Source: a virus. Taken from it: a stretch of 30,634 nt of DNA. This document shows, piece by piece, positions 22,881 through 29,123 of this stretch. The stretch covers positions 1 to 30,634 of the IMG/VR virus record IMGVR_UViG_3300009104_000080; one strand, written 5' to 3'. The position numbers were made by a program, and so were the translations under genes. The notes below the pieces were generated by a model. The model was not told the origin of the DNA, did no database searches, and was given only the letters and a program-made list of their open reading frames with translations. How positions within the stretch are numbered: position 1 is the first letter of the stretch; every line of letters starts with the position of its first letter.

Positions 22881-23235
22881 CGATTTAGTTGAAGATGTTA
22901 TTGATGAAGTTTTGAGTAAGTCTGCAAGATTGAAAAGATCAAGATTATTGAAAGTAAAATCTTTTCAAATTGCTCGTAAGCGTAAACTCGCTATGAAGAA
23001 GAAAGCATCACCTGAAAAATTAAAAGTTAGAGCATTAAAAAAAGCGAGAGAACTAATTACAAAAAAGATTTTAAAAAATAGAAAAAAATCAGATTTATCT
23101 TTAAGTAGTAGAGAACAATTAGAAAAAAGATTAAGTAAAAAGAAAGCAGTAATTAAAAGAATCGCTAAAAAGATTTTACCAAAAGTTCGCAGTGCTGAGA
23201 CTCAAAGAATAGCTAAATTAGGACAGAAAGGGTAA
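22867..23235 (+). CDS. Highly basic protein upstream of gp21
   Basis: 122 residues from ATG 22867 (GGAAGG just upstream). About a third of residues are Lys or Arg, in runs such as RKRKLAMKKKASPEKLKVRALKKARELITKKILKNRKK. RQVIKRIAKKILP-type text (KKAVIKRIAKKILPKVRSAE) near the end matches the basic proteins other marine T4-like phages encode just before the prohead protease. It could bind scaffold or DNA inside the prohead and be cleaved by gp21. Length and charge resemble a nucleoid-like internal protein. Confidence 0.6.
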   Translation: MKTTDDLVEDVIDEVLSKSARLKRSRLLKVKSFQIARKRKLAMKKKASPEKLKVRALKKARELITKKILKNRKKSDLSLSSREQLEKRLSKKKAVIKRIAKKILPKVRSAETQRIAKLGQKG

Positions 23236-23237
23236 CT

Positions 23238-23876
23238 ATGAAATTAATAACAGAACACTTAAACGAAGTAGAATATATTACTGAGGGAAAAGAAAAAGAA
23301 CAATATATTAAAGGAATCTTTATGCAATCTGATATTAAAAATCAGAATGGTAGAGTTTATCCTCATGCAGTATTGAAAAAGGAAGTTCAGAACTTTAGTA
23401 AAAAATATATTAATGAAGGTCGTGCTTTAGGAGAACTTGGACATCCAATGGGACCTGTTATTAATCTGGATAGGGTGTCTCATGTTATTAAAGAACTCTA
23501 TGAAGATGGAAAGAATTTTATTGGTAAAGCAAAAGTAATGGACACACCTAATGGTAAGATCGTTAAGAATTTTATTAGCGAGGGTGTTAAACTTGGTGTA
23601 TCTTCTCGGGGTATGGGAAGTTTGAAAGCTAATAAAAAAGGTGTTAATGAAGTTCAAAATGATTTTATTTTATCTACTGTTGATATTGTTGCTGATCCAT
23701 CAGCACCAGACGCATTTGTTAATGGTATTATGGAAGGTAAAGAATGGGTATGGGAAAACGGTATTATAAAAGAAAGAGAAATTGATGATATGAAAAATAT
23801 TATTAAAAAAGCAAATATGAGAGATTTGGAACAAAAAAAGCTTGAAGTTTTTGAAAAATTCCTCCAAAATCTTTAA
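23238..23876 (+). CDS. 21: Prohead core protease gp21
   Basis: 212 residues, the same length as T4 gp21. Serine protease of the T4 prohead (peptidase U9/S78-like) type. The catalytic His is H69 in GELGHPMGP, the Ser is S122 or S123 in LGVSSRGMG, and the conserved STVDIVADPSAPDAFVNG at 146-163 carries the acidic residues. It cuts gp22, gp23 and core proteins after (L/I)-x-E and then itself. AAAGGGTAACT precedes the ATG, 2 nt after the previous gene. Confidence 0.93.
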   Translation: MKLITEHLNEVEYITEGKEKEQYIKGIFMQSDIKNQNGRVYPHAVLKKEVQNFSKKYINEGRALGELGHPMGPVINLDRVSHVIKELYEDGKNFIGKAKVMDTPNGKIVKNFISEGVKLGVSSRGMGSLKANKKGVNEVQNDFILSTVDIVADPSAPDAFVNGIMEGKEWVWENGIIKEREIDDMKNIIKKANMRDLEQKKLEVFEKFLQNL

Positions 23877-23879
23877 TAT

Positions 23880-23887
23880 TATAAATA
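23880..23887 (+). promoter_or_regulatory. T4-type late promoter TATAAATA
   Basis: Exact late consensus 4 nt after the gp21 stop and 33 nt before the gp22 ATG. The gap before gp23 has no exact copy (only CTTAAATA at 25047), so this promoter probably drives gp22 and gp23 together. Confidence 0.75.
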
Positions 23888-23920
23888 TACAAGAAACAAA
23901 TTAATTCTAGGAGATTAACA

Positions 23921-25036
23921 ATGGCTAAAAAAGAAACACTCAAAGATGATGGAAAAAATGAAGAGGTTGATATGGAAGAAATGAAAGACAAGAATAAAGA
24001 ATTAGGCATGCCAGAAGTTGATGGCGAAGAAGGTCGTTCTGATAAAGAAGAAGATGGCGAAGGTGGAACCAAGAAAGCCAAAGAAGGTCCTTCAGCTGCT
24101 CCAAAAGCAGAATCTAAAAAAGTAAAGAAAGAAATGGATGATGAAGATTGGGAAGATGAAGATGAGGATGAAGAAGATGAAATGGAATCCAAAAAGACTA
24201 AGAAAGAATCTAAAAAAACTAGGAAAGAAATGGATGATGAAGATTGGGAAGATGATGAAGAAGATGAAGAAGAAATGGAATCCAAAAAAGCCAAGAAAGA
24301 AGAAAAAGAATTAGAAATAGACGTTTCTGAAGATGTTTCTGCTTTGATTGATGGCGAAGAACTTTCAGAAGAATTTAAGACTAAAGCCGCTACAATTTTT
24401 GAAGCCGCTGTTAAGTCTAAGATTTCTAAGATTCGTAAACAGGTTCGTGAAGAATCTAAAAAAGAATCACAAGAAAAAACTCAGGCAATTCATACTGAGA
24501 TGACAGAAAAAATGGATGAGTATATGAATTACGTTGTAAAAGAATGGATGGAAGAAAATAAACTAGCTGTTGAAACCGGTGTTCGCAACGAAGTCACGGA
24601 GAGTTTTATTTCTGGATTGAAAAAATTGTTTGAAGAACATTACATTGACGTTCCTGCAGAAAAAGAAGATGTCTTTGAGAGTCTTGTACAAGAAGTTGCC
24701 GAATTGGAAACTAAACTTGACGAACAGACCCAAAAGCATATGGATACAGCGAAAGAGTTGAATACTTATAAAGCTATAGACGTTTTCCGAAACATTACTG
24801 AAGGTATGGTTGACACGGACATTGAAAAAATGAAAGAGTTGACTGAAGATGTCGATTATGAATCTGATGAACAATATAAAGAAAAGTTGAACATCATTAA
24901 GAACAGTTACTTTAAGAAAGATAAGAAACTGGAAGATAATAAGGGAACTGCGGCAACTAACAAAGACATAACAGATGGATCAAGTGATGGTAGAATGGAT
25001 AGTGTTATGGCTGCAATATCTAACTTGAAAAAGTAA
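23921..25036 (+). CDS. 22: Prohead scaffold gp22
   Basis: A 371-residue core scaffold, longer than T4 gp22 (about 269). Residues 1-130 are a low-complexity mix of acidic and Lys-rich blocks, including two 32-residue repeats beginning KEMDDEDWED. The rest (from LEIDVSEDVSALIDGEELSEEFKTKAATIFEAAV, through KISKIRKQVREESKKE, to DVFRNITEGMVDTDIEKMKELTEDVDYESDEQY) is the conserved gp22 part. ALIDGEELSEEF contains protease-type (L/I)-x-E sites. It fills the prohead and is degraded by gp21. CTAGGAGATTAACA precedes the ATG. Confidence 0.9.
   Translation: MAKKETLKDDGKNEEVDMEEMKDKNKELGMPEVDGEEGRSDKEEDGEGGTKKAKEGPSAAPKAESKKVKKEMDDEDWEDEDEDEEDEMESKKTKKESKKTRKEMDDEDWEDDEEDEEEMESKKAKKEEKELEIDVSEDVSALIDGEELSEEFKTKAATIFEAAVKSKISKIRKQVREESKKESQEKTQAIHTEMTEKMDEYMNYVVKEWMEENKLAVETGVRNEVTESFISGLKKLFEEHYIDVPAEKEDVFESLVQEVAELETKLDEQTQKHMDTAKELNTYKAIDVFRNITEGMVDTDIEKMKELTEDVDYESDEQYKEKLNIIKNSYFKKDKKLEDNKGTAATNKDITDGSSDGRMDSVMAAISNLKK
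24110..24303 (+). repeat. 22: Tandem 96-bp repeat within gp22
   Basis: A 32-base identical block starting AAAGAAATGGATGATGAAGA occurs at 24128 and again at 24224, 96 nt (32 codons) apart, in frame. The flanking ESKK-x-KK units repeat too. It encodes alternating acidic and Lys-rich segments and lengthens the gp22 N-terminus; copy number could vary by slippage. Confidence 0.7.
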
Positions 25037-25119
25037 ATACCTTATTCTTAAATATATGGACTAAGTGAATTTGAAGTTTGTTAAGTTTTAAAATTTAATT
25101 AATAATAAAGGAGATACAA

Positions 25120-26379
25120 ATGTATTTATCTGAAACAATCAAGGAGAAATGGCAGCCCGTAATAGAGCATAAAGACCTTCCTGAGATTAAAGATTCTTAT
25201 AAGCGTGATGTAACATTGCGTTTGTTGGAGAATCAAGAAAAGTTTTTATCAGAAGCGGCTCCTGCTAACAGCTCTGGCGCTATGCCTGATACTGGTGGCG
25301 TTGCTAAATGGGATCCGGTACTAATTTCCCTAGTTCGACGCGCTATGCCTCAAATGATCGCTTATGACGTTTGTGGTGTTCAGCCTATGTCTGGACCTAC
25401 GGGATTAATTTTCGCAATGAAGAGCCGATACGGAACTCAAGGTGGAACCGAAGCTCTTTATGACGAAGCTAATACTGCTTATGCCGGAGATAATGACGGT
25501 ACGCCTGCTCATGTTGCTACCGATGATACCAACAATCCGTTTGATGGTACTTGGACAACTGGACAAGGACTTGATAACGCTGATGGTGAAGCAATCGGAT
25601 CATCTGGTGGACGTACTTTCCAGGAAATGGCGTTCAGTATTGAGAAAACTTCAGTAACCGCTAAAACGCGTGCATTGAAAGCTGAATATTCAACAGAACT
25701 TGCTCAGGATCTTAAAGCCGTTCACGGTTTGGATGCTGAAACAGAATTGGCGAATATCCTTTCTACTGAGATTCTCTCTGAAATCAATCGCGAAGTAATT
25801 CGCTTAATTTATTCATCTGCTAAAGCAGGCGCACCTACTGGTACGGTAACGACCGCTGGTACTTTTGATCTGAACACGGACTCTAATGGTCGTTGGATGG
25901 TTGAAAAGTTCAAAGGTTTATTGTATCAAATTGAGCGTGATGCTAATCGTATTGCTATCGACACCCGACGCGGTAAAGGTAACTTTATGATTTGTTCATC
26001 TGACGTTGCATCTGCTATGTCAATGGCAGGAATGCTCGATCATGCACCGGCAATGTCTACTGCGTTAGAAGTTGACGATGCTAATCGAACTTTCGCTGGC
26101 GTTCTCAATGGTAAGATGAAAGTTTATGTTGACCCATATTGGGGTGGATCCGTTGACCACTTTTATACAGTTGGTTATCGTGGTACATCACCTTATGATG
26201 CAGGCTTCTTTTACTGTCCTTACGTTCCTCTACAAATGGTTCGTGCGATGGGTGAAGATACATTCCAACCAAAAATCGGATTTAAAACCCGATATGGTCT
26301 TGTAGCTAATCCAATGACTAGTATCGCTGCTAATTCAAATTCATATTACAGAAAAGTTAAAGTTGCTAACTTGATGTAA
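25120..26379 (+). CDS. 23: Major capsid protein gp23
   Basis: A 419-residue HK97-fold capsid precursor. The N-terminal LPEIKDSYKRDVTLRLLENQEKFLSEAAPAN matches T4 gp23, with the gp21 cut site after FLSE (E45/A46). RRAMPQMIAYDVCGVQPMSGPTGLIFAMKSRYG and the C-terminal YDAGFFYCPYVPLQMVRAMGEDTFQPKIGFKTRYGLVANP are diagnostic. AAAGGAGATACAA is a strong ribosome site. Base composition is visibly more balanced and codon choice less AT-driven than in neighbours, as expected of the most abundant protein. No separate gp24 vertex gene follows. T4 gp23 is 521 residues; the insertion domain is absent or reduced. Confidence 0.96.
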   Translation: MYLSETIKEKWQPVIEHKDLPEIKDSYKRDVTLRLLENQEKFLSEAAPANSSGAMPDTGGVAKWDPVLISLVRRAMPQMIAYDVCGVQPMSGPTGLIFAMKSRYGTQGGTEALYDEANTAYAGDNDGTPAHVATDDTNNPFDGTWTTGQGLDNADGEAIGSSGGRTFQEMAFSIEKTSVTAKTRALKAEYSTELAQDLKAVHGLDAETELANILSTEILSEINREVIRLIYSSAKAGAPTGTVTTAGTFDLNTDSNGRWMVEKFKGLLYQIERDANRIAIDTRRGKGNFMICSSDVASAMSMAGMLDHAPAMSTALEVDDANRTFAGVLNGKMKVYVDPYWGGSVDHFYTVGYRGTSPYDAGFFYCPYVPLQMVRAMGEDTFQPKIGFKTRYGLVANPMTSIAANSNSYYRKVKVANLM

Positions 26380-26400
26380 TTTAAGTTTGTTTTTAACTAA

Positions 26401-26432
26401 GGGGGATGGGGTTTTACCCCTCCCCCTTTTTT
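26401..26432 (+). terminator. Strong Rho-independent terminator after gp23
   Basis: GGGGGATGGGG pairs with CCCCTCCCCC (one bulged T) around a TTTTA loop, followed at once by TTTTTT. It lies 21 nt after the gp23 stop. This is the best intrinsic terminator in the window and should end the gp22-gp23 message. Confidence 0.9.
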
Positions 26433-26446
26433 ATTTGGAGAATGAT

Positions 26447-27181
26447 ATGAGTAACGCATATTCGCAATACGGTTTTATTAATCGTCATGTAGCACAAAAT
26501 AGACCAGAGGTTTATAATGATGTTTGTGATTTTTCTAAGGGAGATAGATTTATTGGAGTTTATAAAAATATATTATCTCCAGAATTTTGTAAGAATTTAA
26601 TAGAAACATATGAACATTATAATAACACTACACCAGATGATGCTCTTGGCAGAGAAGTAGAAGATCCAAGAGGATTTCGGTGTGATGATTTATATATTGA
26701 ACAAATACCAGAATTTATTGAAGCTTCTGGAACTCTGTTTCATTTCTTATGGGAACATTATAATAAATATGAAAAAACATTTGATATTTTATCGTGGTCT
26801 CCTAAATTGATTGCCATGCCTTTGAAAATGAGAAAAGTTAGTAAAGAGAATAAAGAAAGTAATTGGGAATATCATTATGAACAACAATCAGATGATATAC
26901 AATCACAAGGTAGAATTTTAACCTTTATGTATTATTTAAATGATATTGAAGAAGGTGGGGAAACAGAATTTGTTTATCAAGATCGTTTAAAAATCAAACC
27001 TACTACAGGAACCTTGTTAATCTGGCCAGCAGGGTTTACTCATACTCACAGAGCATTACCGATATTAAATGATGAGCCAAAATATTTAATTACAGGATGG
27101 ATTATGTTTGATAAATTGTTTGATAACTATTTCGGTGAAAAGAAAGAATATATAGAGAAACTTAATAAAGAAAATGCATGA
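26447..27181 (+). CDS. 2OG-Fe(II) oxygenase, prolyl 4-hydroxylase-like with HxE
   Basis: 244 residues from ATG 26447, preferred because TTGGAG lies upstream; a longer frame would start inside the terminator. Core: H143-x-E145 in WEYHYEQQ, then RILTFMYYLNDIEEGGETEF at 156-175, KIKPTTGTLLIWPAGFTHTH with H199 (or H201), and K212 in PKYLITGW at the position usually taken by the 2OG-binding Arg or Lys. This is the P4H-type arrangement. Substrate unknown. It overlaps the nuclease gene by 8 nt and lies just past the gp23 terminator, so it is probably expressed weakly or from an unseen promoter. It is a different branch from the other four oxygenases. Confidence 0.82.
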   Translation: MSNAYSQYGFINRHVAQNRPEVYNDVCDFSKGDRFIGVYKNILSPEFCKNLIETYEHYNNTTPDDALGREVEDPRGFRCDDLYIEQIPEFIEASGTLFHFLWEHYNKYEKTFDILSWSPKLIAMPLKMRKVSKENKESNWEYHYEQQSDDIQSQGRILTFMYYLNDIEEGGETEFVYQDRLKIKPTTGTLLIWPAGFTHTHRALPILNDEPKYLITGWIMFDKLFDNYFGEKKEYIEKLNKENA

Positions 27182-27590
27182 ATATAGAGCAAAGGTAACT
27201 AAAATCATAGATGGAGATACTATTAGGTGTGATATTGATTTGGGGTTTGATTTGTTTCTTTCTAATCAAACTATACGACTCTATGGAATAGATACACCCG
27301 AATCACGGACAAAAGATCCTGAAGAAAAATTTTACGGGAATTTATCTAAAGCCTTTTTAAATGATTATTGTCCCAAAGGATCGCATATAACTCTTAAAAC
27401 GCATTTAGACAAAAAAGGGAAGTTTGGCCGTATTTTAGGTGAAATTATAGTTAATAAAGTCAACTTAAATGAACAAATGATTGAAGAAAATTTAGCAGTA
27501 TCTTATCAAGGACAATCAAAACAAGATATACAAAAAGAACACCAAGTTAATAGAGTAGCATTGAATAGAAAAGGATATGTTTATTATTAA
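27174..27590 (+). CDS. Staphylococcal-nuclease-like (thermonuclease) protein
   Basis: 138 residues with the SNase fold pattern: KIIDGDTIRCD at the start (D13, D15), TIRLYGIDTPESR with R35, D40, T41 and E43, and KFGRILGEI with R86. These fall where the Ca-binding and catalytic residues (D21, R35, D40, T41, E43, R87) lie in staphylococcal nuclease, so the enzyme is probably active. No signal peptide is seen, so it acts in the infected cell or on the virion. It starts 8 nt inside the oxygenase gene. Possible roles are host nucleic acid breakdown or recombination trimming; location before uvsY and uvsW is suggestive only. Confidence 0.85.
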   Translation: MHEYRAKVTKIIDGDTIRCDIDLGFDLFLSNQTIRLYGIDTPESRTKDPEEKFYGNLSKAFLNDYCPKGSHITLKTHLDKKGKFGRILGEIIVNKVNLNEQMIEENLAVSYQGQSKQDIQKEHQVNRVALNRKGYVYY

Positions 27591-27627
27591 CTTTTCCCTT
27601 GTATTGTGCTTTTCTTTGTGTTATAGT
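27589..27627 (+). promoter_or_regulatory. Sigma70-type promoter with shared upstream 17-mer
   Basis: -35 TTGTAT (27599-27604), 17-nt spacer, -10 TATAGT (27622-27627). The 17-mer AACTTTTCCCTTGTATT at 27589-27605 covers the -35 and recurs exactly at 28648 ahead of uvsY. Predicted start is about 27634, just before three stem-loops. Likely an early or middle promoter. Confidence 0.65.
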
Positions 27628-27641
27628 TTGTATGTCGGTTG

Positions 27642-27735
27642 GTTCAAGTATTATAAATACTTCAACACAGAATGAAATATTCTGTTTTTGAATATAAAAG
27701 AGGATAAGTAAATGCTTAGTTTACTTGTCCTCTTT
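27642..27735 (+). ncRNA. Candidate structured leader or small RNA: three stem-loops
   Basis: Part of the 176-nt gene-free gap 27591-27766. Three inverted repeats stand in a row. Stem 1: GTTCAAGTAT (27642-27651) with ATACTTCAAC (27657-27666), 9 of 10 pairs. Stem 2: ACAGAAT (27667-27673) with ATTCTGT (27679-27685), followed by TTTT. Stem 3: 16 bp with one G-U pair, 27697-27712 with 27720-27735, loop TGCTTAG. Stem 3 buries an AGGA ribosome site and ATG. The element may be a regulatory leader for the genes at 27767 onward, or a separate small RNA of about 100 nt. Structure is by eye only. Confidence 0.5.
27652..27659 (+). promoter_or_regulatory. T4-type late promoter inside stem-loop 1
   Basis: Exact TATAAATA, beginning in the 5-nt spacer between the arms of an imperfect palindrome. 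A late transcript would start near 27665 and so carry stems 2 and 3 but not stem 1, whereas the sigma70-type transcript carries all three. Confidence 0.7.
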
Positions 27736-27762
27736 CCCACACAAAAAAAAAGAAAGAAGTAA
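27712..27762 (+). CDS. Possible 16-residue leader peptide
   Basis: ATG at 27712 with GAGGATAAGTAA upstream opens a 16-codon frame, MLSLLVLFPTQKKRKK, ending TAA five nt before the next gene's ATG. It has a hydrophobic front and basic tail. Its ribosome site and start lie in stem 3, so translation would be structure-controlled. Could be chance, since half of it is set by the stem sequence. Confidence 0.3.
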   Translation: MLSLLVLFPTQKKRKK

Positions 27763-27766
27763 AATT

Positions 27767-27946
27767 ATGGATGTTCAAAGTACGTTAGAAACTCCAGCAT
27801 TTCAGAGTATGAATCAATCTGCTCTCACACCACCTGCTGCATCAGTAACACCCGTGAATCCTGTAGGAGATGTGGGAGTAGCAAAAGTAGATGAAATAGC
27901 ACCAATAGAATCAGGTAAAGGTTCTATGGTTAATACATCAGCGTAA
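27767..27946 (+). CDS. Small Pro/Ala/Val-rich protein, unknown
   Basis: 59 residues from ATG 27767 (weak AGAAG upstream). A longer frame from TTG 27725 runs through stem 3 and is less likely. The sequence (TLETPAFQSMNQSALTPPAASVTPVNPVGDVGVAKVDEIAPIESGKG) is low in charge, rich in Pro, Val, Ala and Ser, and looks disordered. No motif is recognised. It is followed 13 nt later by another small gene with TAAGGAA as ribosome site, so it belongs to the small-gene set leading to the tube-fold protein. A minor virion or accessory protein is possible. Confidence 0.5.
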   Translation: MDVQSTLETPAFQSMNQSALTPPAASVTPVNPVGDVGVAKVDEIAPIESGKGSMVNTSA

Positions 27947-27959
27947 GGAACTTTATTCA

Positions 27960-28118
27960 ATGGAAAAAGAACAAATTAAAGAAGCAATGTTATGGTACAA
28001 AAGAAAACTAGCCGTAACCGAAGATATAAATATCGAAGATATTAAAGAAGAAGATATTGAAAATATAGAAGTACTTAAAGAAATTCCTACGACTTCAAAA
28101 AATCAGTTAAATGACTAA
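27960..28118 (+). CDS. Small acidic helical protein, unknown
   Basis: 52 residues, starting MEKEQIKEAMLWYKRKLAVT and continuing with EDINIEDIKEEDIENIEVLKEI. It has an amphipathic N-terminal helix (residues 3-18, with Trp-Tyr) and a Glu/Asp/Ile-rich remainder. TAAGGAA lies about 9 nt upstream of the ATG, and its end overlaps the next ATG by 8 nt, both signs of a real gene. It contains an exact TATAAATA at 28025-28032. No family is recognised; a partner or chaperone for the tube-fold protein is possible from coupling. Confidence 0.5.
   Translation: MEKEQIKEAMLWYKRKLAVTEDINIEDIKEEDIENIEVLKEIPTTSKNQLND
28025..28032 (+). promoter_or_regulatory. Possible intragenic late promoter TATAAATA
   Basis: Exact late consensus inside the 52-codon gene, 78 nt before the ATG at 28111. 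It could drive the tube-fold protein, but it is within coding AT-rich sequence, where chance matches are more likely than in gaps. Confidence 0.35.
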
Positions 28119-28644
28119 ACTTACAAGTACACAACCTAAGAATTTTAATCAATTAAATGTTGTAAATTTTGAAGTTAGTTTTTCTCGTTTACCTCATGTA
28201 GAATATTTTTGTCAAAGAATTACTATTCCCTCAGTAATTTTGGGAGATACTTTTTTACCTACTCCATTTTTAAATGCTCCCGTAGAAGGTGATACACTTC
28301 AATTTGAAGCACTCACTATCGGGTTTATATTAGATGAAGATTTGAAAAATTATCAAGAAATATATGCATGGATGCTTGGACTCGGTTTTCCTAAAAACTT
28401 TGAACAGTTTAAAGAACTTGAAGAAACAACTACCATATCTGAAGATGCCAGTAGATTTTCTGATATGGATGTAATTTTTCATACTAATAAATCAAATCCC
28501 AATTACAGGTTTACTTTTACTGATGTTTACCCTACTTCTCTGAGTTCCGTTGGAATGGATACTACTACGTCTACACTTGATCCTATCATAATTGACACGA
28601 CTTTTAACTTCAAAGGACAGTTTGAAATAGCCAAGATTGAATAG
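28111..28644 (+). CDS. Tail-tube-fold protein (gp19/gp54/gp48-like)
   Basis: 177 residues. VNFEVSFSRLPHVEYFCQRITIPSVILGDTFLPTPFLNAPVEGDTLQFEALTIGFILDEDLKNYQEIYAWMLGLG follows the same order as this phage's gp19 (strand, YxCq, lPg.tlG, GD.. f..lti, W) and resembles the tube domain of T4 gp54 (LGY...FHNAP...ISF...NY..M..W). It could be the baseplate-tail tube junction protein, a second tube subunit, or a tail completion protein. It overlaps the small gene upstream by 8 nt. Its location just before uvsY, away from gp18-gp19, is unusual for a tube gene. Tail role is likely; which one is open. Confidence 0.65.
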   Translation: MTKLTSTQPKNFNQLNVVNFEVSFSRLPHVEYFCQRITIPSVILGDTFLPTPFLNAPVEGDTLQFEALTIGFILDEDLKNYQEIYAWMLGLGFPKNFEQFKELEETTTISEDASRFSDMDVIFHTNKSNPNYRFTFTDVYPTSLSSVGMDTTTSTLDPIIIDTTFNFKGQFEIAKIE

Positions 28645-28647
28645 GCA

Positions 28648-28686
28648 AACTTTTCCCTTGTATTAATTAATGTAATTTGTTATAAT
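28648..28686 (+). promoter_or_regulatory. Sigma70-type promoter of uvsY, leaderless
   Basis: 17-mer AACTTTTCCCTTGTATT (28648-28664), -35 TTGTAT (28658-28663), 17-nt spacer, perfect -10 TATAAT (28681-28686). The uvsY ATG is at 28693, six nt after the -10, exactly where transcription should start. There is no ribosome site between, so the message would be leaderless. Confidence 0.75.
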
Positions 28687-28692
28687 TGTTAC

Positions 28693-29121
28693 ATGAAAAT
28701 TGAACAAATATTAGAATTAATTGAATCAGATAAAAAGATTGATTATACACAATTGGATTCTGAATCTCTTAAAATTCCAGAACAAGTATCTAAATATCAA
28801 CAACTCGCACATGACGAAGCGATTCGTTTGCGTTTTCTTGAAAAAGAATATAATGTTTTGAGATATAAAAGGTGGATGTATTATATGGGAAAATCAGATC
28901 CATCTGAATATGAAAAAGAACCATTTGACCATAAAGTTTTAAAATCAGATATTAATATTTACTTAGAAGCAGATCAAAAACTTAATGAATTACAAGACAA
29001 ATTAAAAATACAGGAAGAAAAATTGAAGTTAATCGTGCAAGCAGCACAAACTATGCAAAATAAATCCTTTAATATAAAGAACGCTCTTGAACATCAAAAA
29101 TTTATGGGTGGTGCTTTTTAA
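28693..29121 (+). CDS. uvsY: Recombination mediator UvsY
   Basis: 142 residues (T4 137). The helical plan and landmarks fit: a front helix (MKIEQILELIESDKKIDYTQLDSESLKIP), RLRFLEKEYNVLRYKRWMYYMGKSDPSEY, the conserved LKSDINIYLEAD and a final MQNKSFNIKNALEHQKFMGG. UvsY loads UvsX recombinase onto gp32-coated single-stranded DNA. It lies just before uvsW as in T4. It has a very good sigma70-type promoter with no leader, and no Shine-Dalgarno sequence. Confidence 0.88.
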   Translation: MKIEQILELIESDKKIDYTQLDSESLKIPEQVSKYQQLAHDEAIRLRFLEKEYNVLRYKRWMYYMGKSDPSEYEKEPFDHKVLKSDINIYLEADQKLNELQDKLKIQEEKLKLIVQAAQTMQNKSFNIKNALEHQKFMGGAF

Positions 29122-29123
29122 TT

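Noticed and set aside
23803-24294. Long minus-strand ORF rich in Ser (SSSSSSSS) opposite gp22
   Set aside because: It is the antisense of the GAA/GAT/AAA-rich gp22 repeats; no ribosome site, and gp22 is well supported.
25047-25054. CTTAAATA as the gp23 late promoter
   Set aside because: Only six of eight bases match the consensus, and it lies 65 nt from the ATG; the exact promoter before gp22 is a better source.
27640-27690. Possible tRNA suggested by GGTTCAAGT
   Set aside because: No acceptor stem, anticodon arm or CCA-compatible pairing can be built; the bases are better explained by stem-loop 1.
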